In this document: positions 6,746 to 12,374 of the stretch, in pieces
Numbering within the stretch: the stretch's first letter is position 1
How the letters are laid out: every line of letters starts with the position of its first letter
NCBI GenBank assembly: GCA_905233805.1
Contig: CAJOER010000071.1
Coordinates: 1-12,374, forward strand
DNA: 12,374 bases
DNA from: an uncultured Eubacterium sp.
GTDB lineage: Bacteria; Bacillota; Clostridia; Oscillospirales; Acutalibacteraceae
Direction: 5' to 3'
Notes under the pieces: model-generated
What the model saw: only the letters and a program-made list of their open reading frames with translations
Told to the model about the DNA's origin: nothing
Database searches by the model: none
Made by a program: the position numbers and the translations under genes

Positions 6746-8182
6746 TTGGCATTAATCACGGTTTTAACCGCGCTTCCTTTTACTGCGCTTGCAGCAGAAA
6801 AGCCCGTAATCTCCGTTACCGAAAAAGGACTCGACTATGCAGACATTACGTGGAGCATTGACAACGAGGAAAACTACGGTAATGTAATCGTTGAAAAAAG
6901 CGTCGATAACAAGACCTGGAAAAAGACAAGCGATTTTTACACTTATGAAAACACCGTATCTGTTACGCTCACCGCGAAAAAGGCGTTATATTACAGGATA
7001 AAGCTATATAATACTGTTCTCGGGACATATACGAGCCCGTCAAAATCGGTTTTACTCTACTCCAACCTCGGCGAAGCGCTCGAAACATACGGATGTTACT
7101 GCTCAACGTCGCCGAAAAAAGCGGTGCTTTATCTGTCACTTAGCAAGAATAATAAAGACTACATTAACGGTTTTAAGATTTATAAATCCGTAAACGGCGG
7201 AAAATATAAGTATGTGAAAAAGCTTTCCGTTTCCGATTACAAAACCAAGGAAAAGTATTCGTACACATACAAAGTTCCGACCGACGCGCCTTCAAAAAAC
7301 GGATACCTTGTAAAATTCAAGGTATATCCTTACTTCGTTTATAAGGGAAAGACGTATCAGTATAAAAAACTTGATACAATCAACGCAACTTATACGGGCG
7401 AAGGTCTTGTAAATATCAAAACAGAAAAAGACAAGGTTGTATTAAACCTGAAAAAACTCGGCAGCGCTAAATACAAAATCAGTTATACGCCGTATAATAT
7501 TAAAAAGAAAAAGTACGGAAAAACCAAAACTGTTAAGACCTCCGAGAAAAAGTATACAATCAAAAACAAATCGAAAAATACGAAGCTTGATTTTGAAATT
7601 ATGCCCTGCTGGGGCGCGGATACGGGCGAGGCGGTTTATCTTTCAAGCCACGACGGTATTGCGCTTCTTTCCGGCGCTCCGAAAGTAAAAGTTAAAAAGA
7701 TTAAAATCATAAACGTTAAGAAAAAGAAATCAAAACTCTACCGCACCGAAACGCTAACGGACAAGGATAAAAAGATAATTAAAGAATTCTTTTATAATAA
7801 GTATAAGGGAAAGAATCCGTCAAGGGCTGAAATGGCTGAGTACGCGTTTAACTGGATTCACTACAAAGTTAAATACGACTATAAGTATACCTGCGGCAAC
7901 CTTTCCTATACAGAGGCAATCTTCAAAAAGAGGAAAGGACAGTGCCGGCAATATAACGGCGCTATGGCAAAGGTCCTTGCCTACCTCGGGTATGAATCAA
8001 GAATAATTTACGGAACCAGGAAAAGCGGCACTCAGCATTTCTGGTGCGAGGTAAAGCTGGGCGGAAGATGGTATCTTGTTGAAACCGGAAACGAAGACAA
8101 AAACAGCGACTGGCAGCATTTTGTTACGCTTTACGACGACGGACTCGGCTACGTAAAAAATAAAAAAGCCGCAAAAGATTAG
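6746..8182 (+). CDS. Exported protein with Fn3-like repeats and C-terminal transglutaminase-like domain
   Basis: The 478-residue frame starts at TTG 6746, eight bases after AGGTGA. It begins LALITVLTALPFTALAA, a signal peptide core and AxA cleavage site but without the usual basic N-terminus. Three beta-rich, Fn3-like segments follow (about 22-100, 105-210 and 215-300), each very rich in Lys and Tyr. A transglutaminase-like fold occupies about 335-478: AEYAFNWIHYKVKYDY, then GQCRQYNGAM with Cys400, and QHFWCEVKLGGRWYLVETGN with His431. The third catalytic position, usually Asp, is Glu446. Such domains can act as cysteine peptidases or crosslinkers, and the target is unknown. There is no sortase motif or anchor, so the product is probably released or held by charge. 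A strong terminator follows. It is likely cotranscribed with the DUF4364 gene. Confidence 0.8.
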   Translation: MALITVLTALPFTALAAEKPVISVTEKGLDYADITWSIDNEENYGNVIVEKSVDNKTWKKTSDFYTYENTVSVTLTAKKALYYRIKLYNTVLGTYTSPSKSVLLYSNLGEALETYGCYCSTSPKKAVLYLSLSKNNKDYINGFKIYKSVNGGKYKYVKKLSVSDYKTKEKYSYTYKVPTDAPSKNGYLVKFKVYPYFVYKGKTYQYKKLDTINATYTGEGLVNIKTEKDKVVLNLKKLGSAKYKISYTPYNIKKKKYGKTKTVKTSEKKYTIKNKSKNTKLDFEIMPCWGADTGEAVYLSSHDGIALLSGAPKVKVKKIKIINVKKKKSKLYRTETLTDKDKKIIKEFFYNKYKGKNPSRAEMAEYAFNWIHYKVKYDYKYTCGNLSYTEAIFKKRKGQCRQYNGAMAKVLAYLGYESRIIYGTRKSGTQHFWCEVKLGGRWYLVETGNEDKNSDWQHFVTLYDDGLGYVKNKKAAKD

Positions 8183-8191
8183 AATAGTTTT

Positions 8192-8224
8192 AAGGACGCT
8201 GAAAAATTCGGCGTCCTTTTAATT
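8192..8224 (+). terminator. Rho-independent terminator after the transglutaminase-like gene
   Basis: A 12-bp stem (AAGGACGCTGAA with TTCGGCGTCCTT, one G-U pair) closes an AAA loop and is followed by TTAATTTT. It begins 9 nt after the stop codon and ends the DUF4364 operon. Confidence 0.85.
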
Positions 8225-8244
8225 TTCATTTAAGGTTTCGGGGT

Positions 8245-8287
8245 TATAGTTTAGTCAAGCTAAGAGCTTAGCAAAGCACAAACTATA
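8245..8287 (+). promoter_or_regulatory. Concentric inverted repeat upstream of the small membrane protein
   Basis: An outer 8-bp pair (TATAGTTT at 8245-8252 with AAACTATA at 8280-8287) encloses an almost concentric inner pair (GCTAAG at 8259-8264 with CTTAGC at 8267-8272). It ends 18 nt before the ATG and just before the ribosome binding site. It could be an operator or a structured mRNA leader. I do not recognise a riboswitch class or a confident promoter between the terminator and the gene. Confidence 0.45.
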
Positions 8288-8305
8288 CGAAAGGAAGGAA
8301 CTTTT

Positions 8306-8848
8306 ATGAAAAGAAACGTTAAAAACATTATTATGATAGGTATGGCGATTGTAATGATAGGAACAAGCGCAATTACTTGCAGATATGCCGAAACGCAGAG
8401 CAGAGGTTTTAACTCTCCCCCGAGCTTTTCTCAGAGCGAAAACGGCAGCAGACAGTTTACTCCCCCGCAGGGAGGCTTCCCCGGAGGCTCGCAAAACGGC
8501 AACAGTAACCAGCAGCCGCCCGAGTTCCCCGGAAACGGTAACAGCAGCGAGATGCCCGAATTACCCGACGGCAATAACAACGCTCAGTCTCAGGACAACA
8601 GCGAAGAAAAAAGCGAAAACAACAGCTCGTCAAATACGTCAGTTGAAACGGCTCAGTCCTCAGGCGAAATGAATTCAATGCGCGCTATGCCTTCAATGAA
8701 AAAGCAAAGTAACGTTTTATCAATTCTCTGCTACGCGTTTATGGCAGTTCAGCTTGCAATACTGCTTATGATTATTGCATATCTCATTGTATCAAAGTTC
8801 AACAAACTTAGTTACAATCAGGTATTCGGCGCAAATAAAAAAGAATAA
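8306..8848 (+). CDS. Small protein with hydrophobic ends and a low-complexity P/N/G/S/Q linker
   Basis: This 180-residue protein is of unrecognised function. ATG 8306 is well supported by AAGGAAGGAAC just upstream. A basic start (MKRNVKN) and a hydrophobic stretch at about 8-24 form a signal peptide or membrane anchor. Residues about 30-130 have low complexity: FPGGSQNGNSNQQPPEFPGN-type segments, then Asn/Ser/Glu-rich and later Met/Ser-rich sequence. A second strong membrane helix lies at about 138-163, followed by a short tail of mixed charge ending KKE. The expected topology places the flexible linker outside the membrane, or a single C-terminal anchor if the N-terminus is cleaved. It is monocistronic between two terminators. 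Similar proline/glycine-rich membrane proteins occur in gut clostridia, but I cannot assign a role. Confidence 0.75.
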   Translation: MKRNVKNIIMIGMAIVMIGTSAITCRYAETQSRGFNSPPSFSQSENGSRQFTPPQGGFPGGSQNGNSNQQPPEFPGNGNSSEMPELPDGNNNAQSQDNSEEKSENNSSSNTSVETAQSSGEMNSMRAMPSMKKQSNVLSILCYAFMAVQLAILLMIIAYLIVSKFNKLSYNQVFGANKKE

Positions 8849-8876
8849 AAAAAGCGGAGCGCTGCTCCGCTTTTTT
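8848..8876. terminator. Bidirectional terminator between convergent genes
   Basis: A GC-rich stem (GCGGAGC 8854-8860, loop GCT, GCTCCGC 8864-8870) is flanked by an A tract on the left and six T on the right, so it can terminate transcription in both directions. It overlaps the stop codons of both flanking genes. Confidence 0.92.
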
Positions 8877-9771
8877 ACTGCGTTAATCCGTTTTCGTATT
8901 CTTCTCTCAATTCGGGTTTTACGTTATCTTTAAGCAGATTGAGTTTAAGTATCAGTCTGCTTTTCATATAGTCATAAGTCATAAAATCGCCCGCAATTAT
9001 ATTTGCAGATTCAAGATAAAACGGGTTTTCTTCAATTCCTTTGATAATATCGGGAAAATACTGTCTTAAATCCTTGTCGAGTTTTACGGGAGGGGTAATA
9101 CCTATTTCGGTGCCGAGGTTCGGAGTCTGCTGAGTCTGAAACCAGTAAAGCCCGTCGGTTTTATAATCATCAAAGAACCTGAGCGTTTCGCCTGCAAAGC
9201 GTTCAGCCTTCGCGCCGTTTACGTCCTTTTCCCACGGAAGAAGAACTTTGCAGTCCCTTGAAAACTTGTAGTCCTCATTGTCGTTAATGAGGATATATCT
9301 CTTCCCCGCTTTTCTTATATCGCCTACGGTTACCTCGCTGATATCGCCGAAGTCGTAATAGGCGTATTTTTCAGGCTCAATATACTTTTCAAGAAGGGCG
9401 TCAACCTTATCTTTATCCGCCTTGTATTTAAGGGTAATCGGCCCGAATTTCTGGTCATAATACTCCCTTATATCAAGCAGAAGAATCTCGCTGTCATTAC
9501 TCTCGAGCATACGCTTAATATCTTTGAGCGCGTTTTCAAAAAGGTCGCCCTTGCTGATTCCGTGAGCGAGGACAATCTCCCCTTTTCTGTTAGTGTTTAG
9601 TCTTAAACAGTACTGCCTCATACCGTATTCAAACTGGGTAAAAAGATTGTCCTTCTGGCACTCGGCCATAACCTTCATACCGTAGGAGCCCGCGTTGTGC
9701 GCGCCGGGAATTACAAGCGAGGTGAGTTTAACCTCGTCTTTTATATATGACATCCATTTATCGTAAATCAC
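8875..9771 (-). CDS. PI-PLC X-domain-like phosphodiesterase with altered active-site positions
   Basis: This 298-residue protein is similar in length to Bacillus PI-PLC. That enzyme cleaves phosphatidylinositol through a TIM-barrel site using two His, two Asp and one Arg. The first motif is LVIPGAHNAGSY (His25, Asn26), the second GMRQYCLRLN (Cys55, Arg57), the third IVLAHGISKGD (His70). The Arg-to-His distance of 13 matches B. cereus R69-H82, so the alignment is firm. The Asp following the first His is Asn, and the Asp two before Arg is Cys. LLLDIREYY near 97 and the later YILINDN and GLYWFQTQQTPN look family-like. GTG 9771 follows AGGGGGGAAAAGT, 11 nt after the upstream stop. There is no signal peptide, although most family members are secreted. 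Substrate and activity are uncertain. Confidence 0.8.
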   Translation of the reverse strand: MIYDKWMSYIKDEVKLTSLVIPGAHNAGSYGMKVMAECQKDNLFTQFEYGMRQYCLRLNTNRKGEIVLAHGISKGDLFENALKDIKRMLESNDSEILLLDIREYYDQKFGPITLKYKADKDKVDALLEKYIEPEKYAYYDFGDISEVTVGDIRKAGKRYILINDNEDYKFSRDCKVLLPWEKDVNGAKAERFAGETLRFFDDYKTDGLYWFQTQQTPNLGTEIGITPPVKLDKDLRQYFPDIIKGIEENPFYLESANIIAGDFMTYDYMKSRLILKLNLLKDNVKPELREEYENGLTQ

Positions 9772-9782
9772 ACTTTTCCCCC

Positions 9783-12071
9783 CTAATCTCTGTAATCGTG
9801 GACGTTTACCGCGTCCGCGTTAAGATACTGTTCTTTATCGTCGCCCGAAAGCGTACCGTAGGAATCCCTTATCTGGTCGTTCATATCCGAGTCCTCGCTC
9901 GGGCAGTAATATGAATAGCCGATAAGCTTTGTAGACGTGCCGCCGTTGTGAACATAGTATTTATTGTCAGCCTCGTTGCTTTCCTTAACGCTTTTGCTTG
10001 CGGTGATATACGAGGTCCTCCAGTTCATGGCTGAGGTTCTTATTTCCTGCTTTGTATATTCCCCGCCGAAGCGGTTGAATATTCTTGTACTGCCGTAAAG
10101 GTTAAACTTCGTTGTCATATTGTAGCGCGTGGCCTTATATGCGTCAACATACCTGAAAACGAACCTTGAACCGCAGTAAATATCACAGTCGTAAAGGTTC
10201 ACTTCTTTCGGCTGAACGTAACCGCATTTCGCCGAAAGTGACGAGCGCGACATATTATCGAGCATTTCATATCCGCACGACGGCTCATTACCTATAATGC
10301 AGTTATACATATTAATAACGTCGGTATTTTCGCTGCTGTACTGACAGCCGAAATAGAGTCCCCACGCGTCGGCGGAGTCGCTTGCGTTACCCGTATCGGT
10401 AAGCTGCGCCTTAGTGTAAAGCTCACGGTTTGCGATTTTAAAGGTCGCGCCTCTTACGGTAGTATTTCCCGCAAGATAGCCCGAGTGAGCAACCGAGGTA
10501 TAGGTTCCGCCGTTAAGATTATAAGTACCCTTTCTAACAAGAATACCGGAAAGTTTTCCGTATGAAATAAGCGGGTGTTCTTCATTTCCCGTTACGGTGA
10601 TATTCTGAGCGTATCGGTTACTGCCGTCGTAACCGTTAAGGAAAATTCCAACGCCGTCCGTTGCATTATTAGTCTGCTCAGCGAAGATTTCTCCTCCGGT
10701 AATACACGCGCATTTTCCGTATATGCTGACGCCTCTCGCGGGACCTGACGCGTTTATAACTCTCACCTTTGCGTCGGTCAAGTTAAATTCCCCGTCCTTA
10801 TTGACTCTCGAATCGTTAATACCGTACTGAGTCGAGGTATTATTAGTTATTACGGTAACCTCGGGGTTTTCAATATTGACGTTTTGTTCGCCGCTTACAT
10901 TAACGGTTTTAATTCCGTTTGCGCTGCCTTTGAATGTGTTATCGCAGTTAATATTAACCTTGCAGTTTTTATTATTCTGAGTTAACGTGCTGTCCTTGAT
11001 TCCGTATATTGCCGAAGCCTTTTCAAGCGAAATGTTCACCCTGACGTTTTCAATATCGGAGGAATTCTGCTTTGAGGTTCCGTTCAACGTCACGCCGAGG
11101 TATTCAAGCGAATTGCTTCCCACGCCGCTTAGATTAATTACCAGTTTTTTCAGTTCGGTATTAATCGCGCTTGAAAAGATTACGTTGGTAGTGGAGCGCG
11201 CGTAATTAATATCGCTGTTAAACGTAACCCCGCTGATTTTCAACGTTCCGTCGCTGTTCGCCGCGGGAGAGTAAACCGAATAAGCGCCGTTGAGGGTGTT
11301 AACGGTTCCGTTTGAAAGAGTAAAATCGGCGTTTGCGGTAATATATTTACCGTCGGCAAAAGTAACTGCGTGCTTTCTGAGATTAATTGAAACGTTACTG
11401 CCGAACGCGACGCTTTCGCTTTCCTCGGAATTATCAAACATTTCAATATAATCCGTGCCGTTTTCAGAATACATAAGGCATACGGCGTTTGCCTCTTCGC
11501 ACGGCTGTGCCTGCGAAGCGCTGTAAAGCGAGTCGTAATACGTAACCTGTGCGCCCTCGGGAACGAAGGGGGTTTCATATCTTAATTCTTCAGGCAGTTC
11601 AATTTCCGTTCTGAAATTAAAATCGTTAATCTTTTCGCTGTCGGGATTTTCAACTATCTGCGGCAACATATCAATTAACGGGTTAAAAGAACTTTTTTCG
11701 GCTTTAACGGTTTTAAAGCGGACGGACGACCACTTTCCGTAGCGGTATTTGCCGTTTTCTTTAAGGCGCGCCCTTACGCGTACATAATACCTTTTAAGAT
11801 AAGGTAGGTTTTTGATTTTATACTTTTTACCTTTAACTGTAACGGACTTTGCTTTTTTGAATTTCTTATTCTTCGAGTACTGAAGCTGATAGGACTTTGC
11901 GCCTTTAACCTTTTTCCATTTTACTTCAAGGTTACCCTTTCCCGCTTTTAAGCTGACGGAAGGCGCGTCTGAATAAGCCGCAGCCGCGGCAGTAACGCAC
12001 GGCGCAGCAGCAAGCATTAATATGAGAGATAACATGAGCGGCAATACCCGCTTAAATATACATCTTTTCAT
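9783..12071 (-). CDS. Large exported protein: Fn3 domain plus beta-helix-like repeats
   Basis: This 762-residue protein starts at ATG 12071. AAGG lies 11 nt upstream and is too close to the alternative GTG 12080. MKRCIFKRVLPLMLSLILMLAAAPCVTAAAAA is a typical signal peptide by its basic start, long hydrophobic core and AxA-type end. Residues about 34-124 form one Fn3 domain of the clostridial surface type (LEVKWKKVKGAKSYQLQYSKN.., YYVRVRARL, GKWSSVRFKT). From about 150 onward the chain is Asn/Ser/Thr/Gly/Val-rich with short repeated strand-turn units (GVTFNSDINY, GVTLNGTSKQN, VNISLEKASAIYG, GITVT-type, GGTYTSVAHSGYLAGN, GATFKI), as in right-handed beta-helix proteins such as pectate-lyase-like or adhesin stalks. 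I see no lyase active-site motif, LPXTG or S-layer domain. It forms an operon with the PI-PLC-like gene. Confidence 0.78.
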   Translation of the reverse strand: MKRCIFKRVLPLMLSLILMLAAAPCVTAAAAAYSDAPSVSLKAGKGNLEVKWKKVKGAKSYQLQYSKNKKFKKAKSVTVKGKKYKIKNLPYLKRYYVRVRARLKENGKYRYGKWSSVRFKTVKAEKSSFNPLIDMLPQIVENPDSEKINDFNFRTEIELPEELRYETPFVPEGAQVTYYDSLYSASQAQPCEEANAVCLMYSENGTDYIEMFDNSEESESVAFGSNVSINLRKHAVTFADGKYITANADFTLSNGTVNTLNGAYSVYSPAANSDGTLKISGVTFNSDINYARSTTNVIFSSAINTELKKLVINLSGVGSNSLEYLGVTLNGTSKQNSSDIENVRVNISLEKASAIYGIKDSTLTQNNKNCKVNINCDNTFKGSANGIKTVNVSGEQNVNIENPEVTVITNNTSTQYGINDSRVNKDGEFNLTDAKVRVINASGPARGVSIYGKCACITGGEIFAEQTNNATDGVGIFLNGYDGSNRYAQNITVTGNEEHPLISYGKLSGILVRKGTYNLNGGTYTSVAHSGYLAGNTTVRGATFKIANRELYTKAQLTDTGNASDSADAWGLYFGCQYSSENTDVINMYNCIIGNEPSCGYEMLDNMSRSSLSAKCGYVQPKEVNLYDCDIYCGSRFVFRYVDAYKATRYNMTTKFNLYGSTRIFNRFGGEYTKQEIRTSAMNWRTSYITASKSVKESNEADNKYYVHNGGTSTKLIGYSYYCPSEDSDMNDQIRDSYGTLSGDDKEQYLNADAVNVHDYRD

Positions 12072-12103
12072 ACTAAGCACAACCTTAAAAGTTCTACAGT
12101 TTT

Positions 12104-12132
12104 AGAATAACACTTTTTATACAGATTTTCAA
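12104..12132 (-). promoter_or_regulatory. Promoter of the beta-helix/PI-PLC-like operon
   Basis: On the minus strand TTGAAA (12132-12127), a 17-bp spacer and TATTCT (12109-12104) predict a start near 12097, about 26 nt before ATG 12071. Five of six -35 positions and five of six -10 positions match the sigma-A consensus. Confidence 0.55.
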
Positions 12133-12176
12133 GTAAATACCGATATGCGCAGTCATATTCCCGTTTATCAAATCAT

Positions 12177-12205
12177 TTGACAGTGCCGCTTCATAATGAT
12201 ATAAT
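12177..12205 (+). promoter_or_regulatory. Perfect-consensus extended -10 promoter of the right-edge gene
   Basis: TTGACA at 12177-12182, a 17-bp spacer, and TATAAT at 12200-12205 with TG at 12197-12198 (extended -10). The predicted start is near 12212, about 29 nt before the ATG. It looks strong and constitutive, with no clear operator dyad over it. Confidence 0.82.
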
Positions 12206-12240
12206 TTTTTCATAGGAAAAAAGTGGATTGAGGTGAGGTT

Positions 12241-12374
12241 ATGGCTGAAAAACTGTCCGTAGGCGAGCGAATAAAAAAAGCCGTCGGCATTGAGGGACAG
12301 ACGGGCGAAGTTATACGCCCTATGCTCGCATATAACGCTACTAATATTTCAACAAGCGGCGCGGGCTATTTTTT
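12241..12374 (+). CDS. Start of an unidentified gene, cut by window edge
   Basis: Only 44 codons are visible from ATG 12241, which follows GAGGTGAGGTT. The protein begins MAEKLSVGERIKKAVGI, then EGQTGEVIRPMLAYNATN and ISTSGAGYF at the edge. A short amphipathic basic start leading to a Gly/Ser-rich run toward what may be a first membrane helix faintly recalls sugar:cation symporters of the GPH family. That is a guess from too little sequence. The start itself is well supported by the promoter and ribosome binding site. Confidence 0.6.
   Translation, partial: MAEKLSVGERIKKAVGIEGQTGEVIRPMLAYNATNISTSGAGYF

Noticed and set aside
8259..8300. Leader sequence with GCAAAGCACAAAC and CGAAAGG resembling fragments of a c-di-GMP-I riboswitch
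   Set aside because: The rest of the aptamer is absent: no GGGACGCAAAGCC-type stretch, no tetraloop-receptor partner, and too little length. The resemblance is local only.
8306..8385. Possible lipobox ending in a Cys (SAITC) in the small membrane protein
   Set aside because: The -3 and -1 positions do not fit a lipoprotein signal, so an ordinary anchor or signal peptide is more likely.
10987..11578. Overlapping open frames inside the beta-helix gene
   Set aside because: The composition is arginine/serine-rich without motifs, as expected from alternate frames of the real repeat-containing coding sequence.
9783..12071. Pectate lyase activity for the beta-helix protein
   Set aside because: Beta-helix-like repeats alone do not show lyase function, and no catalytic Arg/Asp/Lys motif could be recognised.

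Overview
The window looks like a chromosomal segment of a gut-type Bacillota, most likely a clostridial Oscillospiraceae/Ruminococcus-like organism. The evidence is moderate GC with A/T-rich intergenic DNA, Gram-positive style ribosome binding sites with GTG/TTG starts, near-consensus sigma-A promoters, an MEP isoprenoid pathway, an RqcH-type protein, a DUF4364-type protein, and lysine-rich Fn3 surface proteins with Gram-positive signal peptides. There are no tRNA or rRNA genes, no insertion sequences and no CRISPR array.

Left part, minus strand. Positions 1-1846 hold the first 615 residues of a GH31 glycosidase that aligns without gaps to the sulfoquinovosidase YihQ over its catalytic core, but with Gln in place of the sulfonate-binding Arg. 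It has its own TTGACA/TATAAT promoter, which sits inside the terminator-like hairpin that follows the upstream housekeeping operon. That operon runs leftward from about 6057: trmK - nif3-like - rqcH - ispD - ispF (tRNA methylation, metal-binding YqfO-type protein, ribosome rescue, two MEP-pathway enzymes), with short gaps or overlaps throughout. Two of these genes, trmK and rqcH, are each broken by what looks like a small out-of-frame deletion (about 35-40 bp, removing roughly 13-14 conserved residues), while the downstream part stays open in the correct family frame.

Centre, plus strand. A 50-bp divergent promoter region (6064-6115) serves trmK leftward and a DUF4364-like winged-helix protein rightward. 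The two promoters appear to share one palindromic -35 hexamer. Behind DUF4364 follow a secreted Fn3/transglutaminase-like protein (with a damaged-looking signal peptide start) and a terminator. Then come a concentric inverted repeat and a small protein with hydrophobic ends and a long P/N/G/S/Q-rich linker.

Right part. A bidirectional terminator (8848-8876) separates that gene from a leftward two-gene operon: a large exported Fn3 + beta-helix-like protein (12071-9783) and a PI-PLC-X-like protein with altered catalytic positions and no signal peptide (9771-8875). A near-consensus promoter starts this operon at about 12100. A divergent perfect-consensus extended -10 promoter (12177-12205) starts a truncated gene at 12241.

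I see no convincing wholly new multi-gene system. The points most worth a second look are the paired gene breaks, the Arg-to-Gln GH31 variant, the shared -35 divergent promoter, the promoter nested in a terminator, and the PI-PLC-like/beta-helix operon.
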